A DNA stretch of 64,000 nt from Thermodesulfovibrio sp. 3907-1M (GCF_040450955.1 NZ_CP144373.1:1871541-1935540), one strand, 5' to 3'; shown: positions 36,908-46,064, counted from the first letter of the stretch. A program made the numbers and translations. Notes: generated by a model not told the origin, from the letters alone.

Positions 36908-37315
36908 ATGAGTGATACATTGATAGTCTTGCTGAGCATAGGATATTTTCTCGCAACTGTTAGTCTTATTGCTGCACTTATTTTTCTCATTGTTGTTGCT
37001 GTTGAATTAAGAAGAGGGATTAGTGCATTAAAAGAATTTATTAATTCAACAAAGTCAAAATTAGACCCTGCTATTTTTGAAACTGAAAAGGTTATTCAGG
37101 GTGTCAGAGCATCGGTGGATGATGTAAATGAGGTAACCAGAAAAGTTAAAGAACTTTCGCAGGCTGTAGAGAAATTAACCTTTCTCATGTCTGAAGTTGT
37201 AAATGCTGTTGAAAGGATAAAAAGTTCTGTCTCTCTAAGGAGCAGTGCTTTAAAAACAGCATTAAGTGTGGCAACTAATGTTTTTTTAGAGAATTTAAAG
37301 AAAGGAGGTAAATAA
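36908..37315 (+). CDS. DUF948-like membrane protein
   Basis: A 135-residue protein with one N-terminal transmembrane helix (about residues 5-30) followed by a long helical, coiled-coil-like part (VRASVDDVNEVTRKVKEL). This matches the DUF948 pattern, a general-stress/envelope family of unknown function that is usually next to a YtxH-family gene, as here. AAGGAGG site upstream; cotranscribed with the next gene (2-base gap). Confidence 0.75.
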   Translation: MSDTLIVLLSIGYFLATVSLIAALIFLIVVAVELRRGISALKEFINSTKSKLDPAIFETEKVIQGVRASVDDVNEVTRKVKELSQAVEKLTFLMSEVVNAVERIKSSVSLRSSALKTALSVATNVFLENLKKGGK

Positions 37316-37317
37316 AA

Positions 37318-37635
37318 ATGGATGAAGAAAGAGGATTCAGCGCAAAATCAGTGTTTTTATCATTTTTACTTGGTGGCATTGTAGGAGCAGGGCTGGCTTT
37401 GCTTTTAGCTCCACAGTCAGGGAAAGAGACAAGAGCTAAGATTAAAGAAACAGCTGAGGATGTAAAAGAAAAGGCTGAAGGTTACCTGAAAGAAGCAAAG
37501 GGAAAAGTAGCAGGCATTCTTGATAAAGCTAAAGAAACTCTTGAAGAGAAAAAATCAGCCATTACAAAAGCAGTTGAAGCAGGGAAAGAAGCTTATGAAA
37601 AGGAGCTGTCTAAGGACAAGGAGCAGGAAGGCTGA
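37318..37635 (+). CDS. YtxH-family small membrane protein
   Basis: A 105-residue protein with a YtxH signature: one hydrophobic helix FLLGGIVGAGLALLLAPQSG followed by KETRAKIKE and a lysine- and glutamate-rich helix. Family members are envelope or stress-associated with no established biochemical role. The site AAAGGAGG precedes it. Its TGA shares a base with the hypA ATG, so hypA may be translationally coupled to it. Confidence 0.8.
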   Translation: MDEERGFSAKSVFLSFLLGGIVGAGLALLLAPQSGKETRAKIKETAEDVKEKAEGYLKEAKGKVAGILDKAKETLEEKKSAITKAVEAGKEAYEKELSKDKEQEG

Positions 37636-37985
37636 TGCACGAGGCATCCATTGCCTATGAATTGCTCAATATTGCAGTGAATGAGTGTTCTAAAAATGGA
37701 TACAGTAAGATAGACACAATCAAAGTTGTGGTAGGCAGAGCAACGGGTGTAATGACCGATGCTTTGCTTTTTGCTTTTAATGTTTTAAAGGAAGATACAG
37801 TTGCAAAGAATGCTACATTGATAATTGAGGAACTTCCTGTAAGAGGAGTGTGTAAGGAGTGTGGAAAAGAGTTTGAAAGTAATGAAAACTATATTATTTT
37901 TGAATGTCCGCATTGTGGAAGCTTTTCAGTAGATTTAATTTCAGGCAAAGAACTTAACATAATTGAGATGGAGGTTAGCCAATGA
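37635..37985 (+). CDS. hypA: Hydrogenase nickel-incorporation protein HypA
   Basis: Delivers nickel to the [NiFe] hydrogenase large subunit together with HypB. The 116-residue product starts MHEASIAYELL with the N-terminal Ni-binding Met1-His2-Glu3, and has the zinc site CKECGKEF and FECPHCGSF (two CxxC pairs). It overlaps hypB by 4 bases. It probably serves the Mvh-type hydrogenase at 58.6-61 kb, the only hydrogenase in the window. Confidence 0.97.
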   Translation: MHEASIAYELLNIAVNECSKNGYSKIDTIKVVVGRATGVMTDALLFAFNVLKEDTVAKNATLIIEELPVRGVCKECGKEFESNENYIIFECPHCGSFSVDLISGKELNIIEMEVSQ

Positions 37986-38626
37986 AGGTGAAGTTAACAA
38001 CAAAAATTCTTGATGCCAACGAAAGAATAGCAGAAGAAAACAAAAAAATGTTCAAAGAAGCAGGGGTTTATGTAATAAATCTCATGAGTTCTCCTGGTGC
38101 AGGAAAAACTTCTTTACTTGAGAGAACAATTGCAGCAATAAAGGATAAAGTGAGAGTTGGAGTTATTGAAGGTGACATTACTGGAACAAATGATGCTGAA
38201 AGAATAGACCGTCTTGGCGTTCCTGTGGTTCAAATTAATACTGAAGGAGCGTGTCATCTTGATGCGAACATGATAGCTGATGCAGCAAAGGAGCTACCAC
38301 TTAAAGATCTGGATGTTTTATTTATTGAGAATGTGGGGAATCTCGTATGTCCAGCAGAATTTAAAGTTGGAGAAGATGTTAAAGTAATGATTTTAAGCCT
38401 CACCGAGGGAGATGACAAGCCTCTTAAGTATCCTCTCATGTTTCAGGAATCCTCTGTCTTGATTATTAATAAGATTGACCTCAGGGATTTACTTGATGTA
38501 AGTATTGATAAAATCAAAAAAGATGCTCAATTCTTAAACCCCGGAATCAAGATATTTGAAGTATCATGCAAAACAGGGCAGGGTATTGATGAGTGGACGA
38601 ACTGGCTTCTGACGAATATTTCCTGA
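37982..38626 (+). CDS. hypB: Hydrogenase maturation GTPase HypB
   Basis: SIMIBI-class GTPase working with HypA in nickel insertion. The 214-residue product has the P-loop SSPGAGKTSLLER, GVIEGDITGTNDAERI, and NKIDLRD for guanine recognition. It lacks the N-terminal histidine-rich nickel-storage stretch found in some HypB proteins. The 3' end overlaps tadA by 34 bases. Confidence 0.97.
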   Translation: MKVKLTTKILDANERIAEENKKMFKEAGVYVINLMSSPGAGKTSLLERTIAAIKDKVRVGVIEGDITGTNDAERIDRLGVPVVQINTEGACHLDANMIADAAKELPLKDLDVLFIENVGNLVCPAEFKVGEDVKVMILSLTEGDDKPLKYPLMFQESSVLIINKIDLRDLLDVSIDKIKKDAQFLNPGIKIFEVSCKTGQGIDEWTNWLLTNIS

Positions 38627-39057
38627 AAGAAGCATTAAAAGAAGCGGAAAAGGCATATGCACTTGGTGAGGTTCCTGTTGGTGCTGTTATAGTTGTGGAT
38701 GGTAGAATCGTTGCAAGAGCTCATAACATAAAAGAAACAACTAATGATCCTACTGCTCATGCAGAAATGCTGGCAATCAGGCAGGCAGCAAATGCTCTTG
38801 ATGCATGGAGACTTACAGAGGCAACTCTTTATGTAACAAAAGAGCCATGTATAATGTGTTCTGGTGCTATAGTTCATGCAAGAATAAAAAGAGTTGTCTA
38901 TGGATGTAGTGATCCGAAAAGTGGAGGAGCAGTCAGTCTTTACAGAATTCTTCAGGATCCAAGACTAAACCATCAAGTTGAGATAACAGCCGGCATTCTT
39001 GAAGAAGAATGCCGTGCTGTTTTGCAGAGATTTTTTAAGGAATTGAGAAATCAATAA
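38593..39057 (+). CDS. tadA: tRNA-specific adenosine deaminase TadA
   Basis: Deaminates A34 of tRNA-Arg(ACG) to inosine. The 154-residue product has the zinc site and proton shuttle in TAHAEMLAI and [14 protein letters not shown]. Start is a GTG 34 bases inside hypB. It converges with glyA, overlapping by 7 bases at the stops. Confidence 0.93.
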   Translation: MDELASDEYFLKEALKEAEKAYALGEVPVGAVIVVDGRIVARAHNIKETTNDPTAHAEMLAIRQAANALDAWRLTEATLYVTKEPCIMCSGAIVHARIKRVVYGCSDPKSGGAVSLYRILQDPRLNHQVEITAGILEEECRAVLQRFFKELRNQ

Positions 39058-40289
39058 ATGGGGAATCTTTTACAGAGTGCCTGAACTTTTTTTTTCATAT
39101 CCTTTATCACTGACTCATTTGATATATTTTTTATAACTCTTTCAATAATCTCAGCAATTTCCTCCATCTCCTGTTCTCCCATCCCTCTTGTTGTCACACA
39201 GGGAGTTCCTATTCTTATACCAGAAGTAACCGTAGGAGGCTTTGTGTCAAAGGGAATGGTATTTTTGTTTACTGTTATTCCAGCTTTATCCAGGGCTTCT
39301 TCAGCTTCTTTCCCAGTAATGTTAAAATTCGTAAGATCAACGAGCATGAGATGATTGTCTGTTCCATCAGATACTAATTTAAAGCCCTTTCTTTTTAATG
39401 CCTCTGCGAGGGTTTTTGCATTTTTTACAACCTTTTTCTGATATTCTTTAAACTCCTCTGATAGAGCTTCCTTAAAGGCAACAGCTTTAGCTGCAATTAC
39501 ATGGACCAGAGGCCCCCCCTGAATTCCCGGGAAAACAGCTTTATCAATGGCTTTTGCAAACTCCTCTTTACACATTATGACGCCACCTCTTGGACCTCTG
39601 AGAGTTTTATGAGTTGTTGTTGTTATAAAATCAGAATAGGGGACAGGAGAAGGATGAATTCCTGTGGCAATAAGTCCAGCGATATGTGCAATGTCTGCCA
39701 TCAAGTAGGCGTCAACTTCTTTTGCTATTTCAGCAAAAGCTTTAAAATCAATAATTCTTGGATAGGCGCTCGCACCAGTAATGATTATTCTTGGTTTGTG
39801 TTCATGGGCAAGTCTACGAACCTCCTCCATGTCAATGTATCCAGTATCTTTGTTTACACCGTAAAATACTGTTTTGTAAAGCTTACCTGTAAAGTTTACA
39901 GCAGAGCCATGAGAAAGATGCCCTCCATGAGGAAGGCTCATTCCCATTATTGTATCTCCAGGTTTTAATACGGCAAAGTAAACTGCCATGTTTGCCTGTG
40001 TTCCAGAATGGGGTTGAACATTTACATGTTGAGCATTGAAAAGTTGCTTACATCTTTCCTGGGCAAGTCTTTCCACCTCATCAGCATACTCACAACCACC
40101 ATAGTATCTTCTGCCAGGATATCCTTCAGCATATTTATTTGTAAAAAGACTGCCCTGAGCTTCCATAACTGCTCTACTTGCATAGTTTTCTGAAGCTATC
40201 ATGAGGATTTTGTTGCTCTCTCTCTTTTTTTCCTTCAGTATTAACGAATAAATCTCAGGGTCAACTTCTTTTAATGATTTTGTTTTCAT
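39051..40289 (-). CDS. glyA: Serine hydroxymethyltransferase
   Basis: PLP enzyme converting serine and tetrahydrofolate to glycine and methylene-tetrahydrofolate. The 412-residue product has [27 protein letters not shown], and the PLP lysine in [14 protein letters not shown]. It overlaps rpiB by 4 bases; rpiB-glyA is a common pair in bacteria. Confidence 0.98.
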   Translation of the reverse strand: MKTKSLKEVDPEIYSLILKEKKRESNKILMIASENYASRAVMEAQGSLFTNKYAEGYPGRRYYGGCEYADEVERLAQERCKQLFNAQHVNVQPHSGTQANMAVYFAVLKPGDTIMGMSLPHGGHLSHGSAVNFTGKLYKTVFYGVNKDTGYIDMEEVRRLAHEHKPRIIITGASAYPRIIDFKAFAEIAKEVDAYLMADIAHIAGLIATGIHPSPVPYSDFITTTTHKTLRGPRGGVIMCKEEFAKAIDKAVFPGIQGGPLVHVIAAKAVAFKEALSEEFKEYQKKVVKNAKTLAEALKRKGFKLVSDGTDNHLMLVDLTNFNITGKEAEEALDKAGITVNKNTIPFDTKPPTVTSGIRIGTPCVTTRGMGEQEMEEIAEIIERVIKNISNESVIKDMKKKVQALCKRFPIY

Positions 40290-40738
40290 CTATCAATGAC
40301 CTTCCTTTCTATAAGATTTATTTTTTCAAGCCTTCTTATGTGTCTTCCACCTTCAAAAGAAGTGTTAAACCAGACATTTACTATTTCCATTGCAAGGTCC
40401 TTTCCTACAACTCTTCCACCAATGCAGAGAATATTGGCATCATTGTGAAGTCTGGACATTTTTGCTGTAAAAAGATCATTACAGAGAGCTGCGCGGACAT
40501 TTTTAAACTTATTTGCAACAATTGACATGCCTATGCCTGTGCCGCATATCAGAATTCCTCTTTCAACAGCACCATCAGATACAGCTTTTGCAACAGCCTC
40601 TGCATAATCTGGATAATCAACAGAGCATGAGGAGCCTGTTCCCATATCAATAACTTCATGTCCCATTTTTTTCACCATATGGGAGATAACTTCTTTTAAT
40701 TCAAAACCTGCATGATCAGAACCAATAGCAACCTTCAT
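40286..40738 (-). CDS. rpiB: Ribose-5-phosphate isomerase B
   Basis: Interconverts ribose 5-phosphate and ribulose 5-phosphate. The 150-residue product has [12 protein letters not shown], the [12 protein letters not shown] region, and the catalytic cysteine in [16 protein letters not shown], followed by [15 protein letters not shown]. The ATG has no Shine-Dalgarno sequence and lies 7 bases after a perfect TATAAT, so it probably begins a leaderless rpiB-glyA transcript. Confidence 0.97.
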   Translation of the reverse strand: MKVAIGSDHAGFELKEVISHMVKKMGHEVIDMGTGSSCSVDYPDYAEAVAKAVSDGAVERGILICGTGIGMSIVANKFKNVRAALCNDLFTAKMSRLHNDANILCIGGRVVGKDLAMEIVNVWFNTSFEGGRHIRRLEKINLIERKVIDR

Positions 40739-40745
40739 GTTGAGT

Positions 40746-40775
40746 ATTATATATGATTAAGCTGATTTTAGTAAA
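40746..40775 (-). promoter_or_regulatory. rpiB-glyA promoter, probably leaderless
   Basis: On the minus strand TATAAT occupies 40751-40746, exactly 7 bases before the rpiB ATG. A -35 candidate TTTACT (40775-40770) is 18 bases upstream of it. The box lies between rpiB and the stop of the arginase-like gene. Confidence 0.55.
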
Positions 40776-41426
40776 TTATGCGGATTTTTTCATGCTCAAT
40801 GACTGTAAAATTTCAACAATTGAGAGATTTATTGCTTCACTTTTCCTTAATTCTTCCATATCAAGCTGTGGCTCTCCACAGATGTCTACACCAATTATTT
40901 TGGTAATTAAATTAATCTTTGAAATAAAATTAAAAAGTTGTTGTGGTGTTACTTTCCCCTGTGTCCAATTCGTGTTTAAATACTTCTTATCAATGATGTC
41001 CTTGTCTATGCTCAGATATACTGGAAGCATAAAACAAGGGGTTGTTTCAATATTTGAAGAGTTTATGTAGAAGATTTCTTTAAGATTTTTAATAAAACCT
41101 GCCCTGTAAATCCATGAATCACATCTTATAATATCTTCATTAGAGGCTCTCATATCAAGATGATTATCAATGACTACAAGAGCAAAGTATTCTCTTATTC
41201 TTTTAAGAAAAAGGAAGGAGATGTAATGGTAATCCCCTTTACCGATAAAAGTTATTAAAGAATGATGAAGAGGAATTCTTTCTTCAATAAACTTCAGACG
41301 CTCTTGTGGACACATAAATTTTGTTTCTTTAAGAAAGCGTAAGTCTATCTCTACAAAAGCTTTTTTTCTTAAATTGCGTTGATAAAAGTATGTATCATCA
41401 AAATGAAGTATCAGTACATGATACAT
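40776..41426 (-). CDS. Arginase/ureohydrolase-fold protein of unknown substrate
   Basis: A 216-residue protein with a reduced ureohydrolase pattern: FIGKGDYHYI (compare GGDH), VVIDNHLDMR (compare DAHxD) and LSIDKDIID (compare SxDxDxxDP), all in the right order for a dinuclear metal site. The family members are arginases, agmatinases and related amidohydrolases of usually ~300 residues, so this is a short version. Substrate is unknown. It starts 3 bases after rph stop and ends the tauE-led operon. Confidence 0.65.
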   Translation of the reverse strand: MYHVLILHFDDTYFYQRNLRKKAFVEIDLRFLKETKFMCPQERLKFIEERIPLHHSLITFIGKGDYHYISFLFLKRIREYFALVVIDNHLDMRASNEDIIRCDSWIYRAGFIKNLKEIFYINSSNIETTPCFMLPVYLSIDKDIIDKKYLNTNWTQGKVTPQQLFNFISKINLITKIIGVDICGEPQLDMEELRKSEAINLSIVEILQSLSMKKSA

Positions 41427-41428
41427 AC

Positions 41429-42136
41429 TCAGTCAATATTTATAATTCTTATTATCTCCCTTATTCCTTTTTCTGCCAGAGAAATGAGTTGAAGCAGATT
41501 TTCCTTAGAAAAAGGCATTAATTCAGCTGTTCCCTGAATCTCCACAAACTTTCCAGACCCTGTCATTACTATATTCATATCAACCTCTGCCTGAGAGTCT
41601 TCCTGATAGCAGAGGTCAAGACGGGGTTCACCTGAGACTATTCCAACACTAATAGCAGCTATGCTATCTTTAATTGGATTTTCAGTAATCATTCCAGCAT
41701 TCATTGCCTTTTTAATAGCTTCTCTTAACGCTAAATACCCACCGGTTATTGAGGCTGTTCGGGTTCCTCCATCAGCTTCAATAACATCGCAGTCAATCCA
41801 TATTGTTCTTTCTCCAAGCTTTTCAAGGTCAACAACTGCTCTCAGTGACCTTCCAATGAGCCTTTGAATCTCATGAGTTCTTCCTCCAACTCTTCCAGCA
41901 GTAGATTCCCTTAACATTCTCACAGGAGTTGACCGAGGAAGCATTCCGTACTCAGCTGTGATCCATCCTTTTTTCTGATCCTTCAGGAAAGGTGGAACTT
42001 TATTTTCTATTGATGCTGTGCATATTACTCTTGTATTACCAAGTTCAATTAAAACAGAGCCGTCAGCATTTTTAATAAAGTTTTTTTCAATTTTTAAACT
42101 CCTAAGTTCATCATTTTTTCGTCCATCAGGCCTCAT
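41429..42136 (-). CDS. rph: Ribonuclease PH
   Basis: Phosphorolytic 3'-5' exoribonuclease trimming tRNA and rRNA 3' ends. The 235-residue product starts [12 protein letters not shown] and shows [37 protein letters not shown], and the phosphate-site TRTASITGG with [11 protein letters not shown]. It abuts murI with no gap. Confidence 0.97.
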   Translation of the reverse strand: MRPDGRKNDELRSLKIEKNFIKNADGSVLIELGNTRVICTASIENKVPPFLKDQKKGWITAEYGMLPRSTPVRMLRESTAGRVGGRTHEIQRLIGRSLRAVVDLEKLGERTIWIDCDVIEADGGTRTASITGGYLALREAIKKAMNAGMITENPIKDSIAAISVGIVSGEPRLDLCYQEDSQAEVDMNIVMTGSGKFVEIQGTAELMPFSKENLLQLISLAEKGIREIIRIINID

Positions 42137-42943
42137 TTAGTTTTCCTCCTCAAGAGATACTTTAAAAATGTTGTTGATTTCACAGTTTAAAAATATTTCG
42201 CCGATTTTTTTAAATCTCTCCGGTGAATCAGTTACATAAAAGGTTTTTAAACCTGGCTCGGAGCTTTTATTTATAAGCTTTTGCTGGCTAAGTAGATTTC
42301 TTACTTCCTGAGCTATTTCCTGAGCGGAATCCACAAGTCTTATTCCTTCCATGTATTTCTGAATAGTTTTTTTTAGTAAAGGATAATGGGTGCAACCGAG
42401 AATTAAAGTGTCAATTCCACTGTGTTTCAAATCTTTAAGATATCTTTCAACTACCAGTTCTGCAATGCTTCCCTCTAAAATTCCCTCTTCCACTAATGGA
42501 ACGAATAAGGGGCAGGCTTTTGAAATAACCTCTGTATCTGGTTTTATTGTTTTAATTTTTTTAGGATAGGCTTCACTCTGAACAGTTGCTTCTGTTCCAA
42601 TTATACCAATTTTTCCATTTTTTGTAACTCTTAATGCTGCCCGAACTCCGGGGTCAATAACTCCAATGACAGGTACTGGTAATTTTTCTCTCAGAATTTC
42701 AAGGCTTACAGATGAAGAGGTATTACAGGCTACGACAAGCATTTTAATCTCTTTTTTAAAAAGAAATTTTGCACATTCAAGAGAATATCTGATAACAGTC
42801 TCAGCAGAACGGATTCCATAGGGCACCCTTGCAGTATCCCCAAGATATATGAGGTTTTCATTTGGAAGTAGCTTTGCAATTTCTTTTAAAACTGTTAAGC
42901 CTCCAATCCCTGAGTCAAAAATACCTATTGGTTTTTCTTGCAT
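42137..42943 (-). CDS. murI: Glutamate racemase
   Basis: Makes D-glutamate for peptidoglycan. The 268-residue product has FDSGIGGLTVLKEI, the catalytic cysteines in VVACNTSSS and LGCTHYPLL, and YLGDTARVPYG. It shares a base with the GerMN gene stop and precedes rph directly; an amiC-gerMN-murI-rph series is a known gene order in related bacteria. Confidence 0.96.
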   Translation of the reverse strand: MQEKPIGIFDSGIGGLTVLKEIAKLLPNENLIYLGDTARVPYGIRSAETVIRYSLECAKFLFKKEIKMLVVACNTSSSVSLEILREKLPVPVIGVIDPGVRAALRVTKNGKIGIIGTEATVQSEAYPKKIKTIKPDTEVISKACPLFVPLVEEGILEGSIAELVVERYLKDLKHSGIDTLILGCTHYPLLKKTIQKYMEGIRLVDSAQEIAQEVRNLLSQQKLINKSSEPGLKTFYVTDSPERFKKIGEIFLNCEINNIFKVSLEEEN

Positions 42944-43449
42944 TAATTTTCCTCCACAGCTTCTTTTAAAGATGAAGCAATTGAGATGTGTCCTGATACA
43001 GTTTCAACTTCTTTGCTTTCTATCAATATTTTAATATCTTTTATCCACGGAAAGTTCTCTTTTAATGTTTTATAAAGGGATTTAAGCATAAGATACTCCT
43101 GCAGCATACTCTGAGGTATGGCAAAATCTTTTGATAAATCTATATAAACGACATTTTCCATGTCTCTGTATATGCCAAGAATCTTCGTTTCCTTTAAAGG
43201 CAGTTCTGATAAAAAACTTTCAAGAATTCTTTCAATATTTTTTAACTCTGAGCTTTCTTTCTGCAGGTATATTTCTTTTACAACTGTAGAATTTGAAGAA
43301 GGCAGGTATATTTTAAAGTTTACCATGGTTTGCTCTGTTTGAGATTTTTCAGAAGTTTTTCCATCGTGTTTAAATAAAGTGAAATAAATTACAGTGGTTG
43401 CTATCGCAACCAATATTAAAACTGAAATTGTAATTAATCTTTTATTCAT
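42943..43449 (-). CDS. GerMN-domain membrane-anchored protein
   Basis: A 168-residue protein with one N-terminal transmembrane or signal helix (residues 5-26) and a single GerMN domain (VVYIDLSKDFAIPQ, LYKTLKENFPWIKDIKILI, SGHISI). GerMN proteins are envelope-associated and often encoded beside N-acetylmuramoyl-L-alanine amidases, as here (8-base overlap with amiC). The exact role is unknown; the name does not imply sporulation in a diderm. Confidence 0.85.
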   Translation of the reverse strand: MNKRLITISVLILVAIATTVIYFTLFKHDGKTSEKSQTEQTMVNFKIYLPSSNSTVVKEIYLQKESSELKNIERILESFLSELPLKETKILGIYRDMENVVYIDLSKDFAIPQSMLQEYLMLKSLYKTLKENFPWIKDIKILIESKEVETVSGHISIASSLKEAVEEN

Positions 43450-44401
43450 CGTTTGTTTTCTGTAGTTTTATTTTAAAGTTTTCCAGAGTTCCCTGAACAA
43501 GCACATCTACAACTTTATTTACATAGCTTTTATCAGAAAATAAAGCTCTTTTAGGAACTTCAATCATCAAAGCCGGTGCAGAAGCTTCTTTAAGAAGAGT
43601 TGCAGGCAGTTTTTCTGTATAAACAGGTTCTGAAAACTTCTCTTTTATTTTTTTTACAAAAGTTTGTACTAAACTGTCTTCTTTGAGAAAAATTTTTGAC
43701 GGATCATCTTTTGATATGTTTATCTTCTTTGCAGATGTATAAATAACAAAGAAATCTCTACTTGATAGATGAACACTCAGAAACAGGGCAGGTTTCAGAG
43801 CATTTTGAATTTTTAACCTTTTTTTAAGTGAGATATCTTCGTCAGTAGCTCTTGTTAAGAAAGCTTTTATGCCTTTCTGTGCAAGCCTTGATGCTATCTC
43901 CTTGGAGATATATAGCACAAGCTCCTTTTCACTGCTGTTTTTTTCCTTTATTCCTGAATCCTGTCCACCATGTCCCGGATCAATTAATATTGATGCTGAT
44001 TTAATTTTTTCCTCTTCTGAGGGCTCTCCCAAAAAAGCATCTATTACAAGCCTTGAAGGAGATTCATATCTTGAGACTTTTATTTTACTTATGTTTGAAG
44101 TTCCGATAATAAAGCTGCCCTCATTTTTAAAAATTTTTAAATCCTTTATTTTATCCTGTTGAGACAGTATTTTCCCTTCAAATTCAATATCAAAGGGTGC
44201 TGTAAAACTTAGTTTTATTTTTCCATCATTAAGCAGATTTACATTTATTGAATATGTAATCTCAGGTTTTTCGCATACCAGGACAAATCTATAAAAATCC
44301 TGATGCTTGCCGTATTTTAAAACTATTTTATGGGTATCCTCCTGTGCAAAAGCTGTTGATAAAATAAAAAAAATAATAAAAATTACTGTTTTTTTAATCA
44401 T
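43442..44401 (-). CDS. N-acetylmuramoyl-L-alanine amidase (Amidase_3)
   Basis: Periplasmic zinc amidase that cleaves the peptide from muramic acid during cell division. The 319-residue product has a signal peptide ending near AFAQ, an N-terminal beta domain like AMIN (residues ~22-125), then the Amidase_3 domain with the zinc ligands His144 (LIDPGHGGQDSG), Glu near 160 (KELVL) and His211 (LSVHLS), and the catalytic Glu281 (LMIEVPKRA). The usual alpha-helical regulatory insert is not obvious. Confidence 0.9.
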   Translation of the reverse strand: MIKKTVIFIIFFILSTAFAQEDTHKIVLKYGKHQDFYRFVLVCEKPEITYSINVNLLNDGKIKLSFTAPFDIEFEGKILSQQDKIKDLKIFKNEGSFIIGTSNISKIKVSRYESPSRLVIDAFLGEPSEEEKIKSASILIDPGHGGQDSGIKEKNSSEKELVLYISKEIASRLAQKGIKAFLTRATDEDISLKKRLKIQNALKPALFLSVHLSSRDFFVIYTSAKKINISKDDPSKIFLKEDSLVQTFVKKIKEKFSEPVYTEKLPATLLKEASAPALMIEVPKRALFSDKSYVNKVVDVLVQGTLENFKIKLQKTNDE

Positions 44402-45171
44402 TTAACAGGTTTTGGTGTTTTTAAAAATCTTATTCCTGTCCATATTATAATCAAAGCAAATATAACTCTTAAATAAGTATCAGCAAGAGCATGGGCAATG
44501 TTAGAGCCAATGTAAGTTCCAACGATAATTCCAGAAATCAATCCAGGAAGGAGTTTTTTAATAACGTTACCAAGCTTTAAATGCGTATAAGCACCAACTG
44601 CTCCAGCAGGAACCATGCATAAAAGAGATGTTCCCTGTGCTATATGCTGACCATAATTGAGAATAATAACTAAAGCAGGAACCATAACAGTGCCTCCACC
44701 TATACCCATCATTCCAGCAAGAAAGCCTGCAAAAACGCCTGTCATAAGAAGTGCGATAATTTTTCCAACTCCTTGAATTTCAAAGTGGTAAAACTCAGTA
44801 AGATAAGGTTTTGCAACAAGAATTAAAGCAGCGAATATTAAGAAGGCACCAAAAGCTCTTTTAAGTTTCCACTCTGCAAGACTATGGGCAAAGCGTGCAC
44901 CTGTTCGAGCAGTAAAGATTGCTGTTGTAGCAAGAATCAAAGAAGCAATAACATCAACAGAACCTTTCATCCCATAAGTGATTGCACCTGTAATGCCTGT
45001 AAATACCAGTGCAAACAGACTTGTTCCGTGAGCTTTGTGCTGGGTAATTCTGAGTACAGCCACCATCAATGGAATCATAACCACTCCACCACCCAGCCCA
45101 ACAAGCCCACCAAAACAGCCAGCAACCGCTCCTATCCATACCGAATGGATAAACTGATTTTTCACAATCAA
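44398..45171 (-). CDS. TauE/SafE-family transporter (anion permease)
   Basis: A 257-residue, mostly hydrophobic membrane protein with about eight helices. Two related glycine-rich repeats are visible, GGLVGLGGGVVMIP and GMMGIGGGTVMVP, typical for the duplicated TauE/SafE fold that moves sulfonates, sulfite or other anions. The substrate cannot be told; a sulfur anion is possible. The start is TTG at 45171 or GTG at 45165. It heads a seven-gene minus-strand operon down to the arginase-like gene. Confidence 0.85.
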   Translation of the reverse strand: MIVKNQFIHSVWIGAVAGCFGGLVGLGGGVVMIPLMVAVLRITQHKAHGTSLFALVFTGITGAITYGMKGSVDVIASLILATTAIFTARTGARFAHSLAEWKLKRAFGAFLIFAALILVAKPYLTEFYHFEIQGVGKIIALLMTGVFAGFLAGMMGIGGGTVMVPALVIILNYGQHIAQGTSLLCMVPAGAVGAYTHLKLGNVIKKLLPGLISGIIVGTYIGSNIAHALADTYLRVIFALIIIWTGIRFLKTPKPVK

Positions 45172-45174
45172 AAA

Positions 45175-45203
45175 ATTTAATACTTATTAAGCTAAAATGT
45201 CAA
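45175..45203 (-). promoter_or_regulatory. tauE operon promoter candidate
   Basis: On the minus strand, a perfect TTGACA (45203-45198) and a TTAAAT (45180-45175) are spaced 17 bases. Expected initiation falls at the TTG/GTG start codons, so the transcript may be leaderless. Confidence 0.5.
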
Positions 45204-45205
45204 AT

Positions 45206-45553
45206 TTACTTTCTTTGCTGTAATTCAAAAGCTTTTTTAGATGTTTCTGCTGCAGCCTGAGCTTTTCTTGCAGCATCCTGAGCCTGTATCACTGCAGCTT
45301 GAGACTCTTTCACTGCTTCTTCTGATTTTTTCAATGCCTCCTTTGCTGTCCACTGAACAGAATCTACTTGGGAGCTGATGGTTTTAATATCTGTTCGGAG
45401 GGAAGAAATCTCTTTGTTCATGTTTTCCAGTTGTTTTTCAATTTTTTCAAGTTTCTGATAAATCGGGTCTGTTTGCTCCTTTACATACTCCTTTGTTGCA
45501 CAACCGCTCAACAAAATAAATGTTGCTCCTGCAATAATTAAATACTTTTTCAT
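45206..45553 (-). CDS. Small coiled-coil outer-membrane lipoprotein (Lpp-like)
   Basis: A 115-residue lipoprotein. The chosen start is the ATG ending at 45553 because GGAGG precedes it by 6 bases; an in-frame start 33 bases upstream would give an abnormal signal. The signal peptide ends with the lipobox LLSGC. The mature part is an alpha-helical coiled coil with heptads, then an alanine-rich segment (AAVIQAQDAARKAQAAAET). It may tether or span the periplasm like Lpp, but lacks an obvious terminal lysine for peptidoglycan linkage (it ends QQRK). It is separated from tauE by 34 bases. Confidence 0.8.
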   Translation of the reverse strand: MKKYLIIAGATFILLSGCATKEYVKEQTDPIYQKLEKIEKQLENMNKEISSLRTDIKTISSQVDSVQWTAKEALKKSEEAVKESQAAVIQAQDAARKAQAAAETSKKAFELQQRK

Positions 45554-45661
45554 TCTAAACCTCCAAATAGTTTTAAGTATATTCAAAAACTTGCAAAATC
45601 CTGAAAATCAATAAATTGCAAGTCTCATTAATTTTCAATTAACTCCACCTTCACTAAGGAG

Positions 45662-45691
45662 GAGATCCCTCGGCTTCGCCTCGGGATGACA
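45662..45691. repeat. Palindromic interspersed element, copy B1
   Basis: GAGATCCCTC, inner arm GGC, loop TTC, arm GCC, then TCGGGATGACA. The outer arms changed in step with each other (TCCC with GGGA instead of TTCC with GGAA), keeping the pairing. Confidence 0.85.
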
Positions 45692-45790
45692 GAATAGAAT
45701 AACTCGGATGACAGAATAGAATAGCTCGGATGACAGAACAGAATAGCTCGGGATGACAGAATAGAATAACTCGGGATGACAGAAAAATAG
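45681..45790. repeat. Tandem array of half-elements, 22-23 bp period
   Basis: Starts at 45681, 45704, 45726, 45748 and 45771 all read TCGG(G)ATGACAGAA, followed by TAGAATAAC or a close variant. The spacing is 23, 22, 22, 23. It has the right-hand half of the palindromic element repeated without spacers, so it is not CRISPR. Confidence 0.9.
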
Positions 45791-45897
45791 CCTTACAGTA
45801 ACATAAAAAATCCATCGGGATAACAGAAAAATTATCATTCTGAGCCTTTCTTTTTTAATTCTAGCCTTTTCTTTTTTAATTCCGAGCCTTTTATTTG

Positions 45898-45977
45898 TCA
45901 TTCCGAGCGTAAGCGAGGAATCTCCTCCTCTCTAAATATTTTTAGAGATTCATCGGGACGACTCCCTCGGAATAACA
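45898..45977. repeat. Two opposed palindromic elements, copies B2 and B3
   Basis: B2 at 45898-45924 reads TCATTCCGA, GCGTAAGC, GAGGAATCTC. B3 at 45945-45977 is inverted and reads GAGATTCATC, GGGA, CGAC, TCCC, TCGGAATAACA. The inner stems differ but each pairs within itself. Confidence 0.85.
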
Positions 45978-46051
45978 AAATTTTTTATTGAACAGCCTCC
46001 TTTTAATTTTGTTTTTATCATAAAGATTAAGAAAAAGTAAAGGAAAAATAA

Positions 46052-46057
46052 TATAAT
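46052..46057 (+). promoter_or_regulatory. Promoter -10 box of DUF4390-ntrYX, probably leaderless
   Basis: A perfect TATAAT ends exactly 7 bases before the ATG at 46065. A weak TTAAGA (46027-46032) is a -35 candidate with a 19-base spacer. The only purine-rich stretch (AAGGAAA) is too far upstream to serve as a ribosome site and lies above the -10. Confidence 0.55.
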
Positions 46058-46064
46058 AAAACTG

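Larger units (their letters stand above)
45554..46064. other. Intergenic region with repeat cluster B
   Basis: This 511-base gap between the divergent Lpp-like and DUF4390 genes contains no convincing gene. It is largely filled by palindromic elements and a tandem half-element array (listed separately), followed by an AT-rich segment carrying the DUF4390 promoter. Confidence 0.8.

Noticed and set aside
45681..45790. CRISPR array
   Set aside because: The copies are contiguous with no unique spacers, the period is only 22-23 bp and there are no cas genes.
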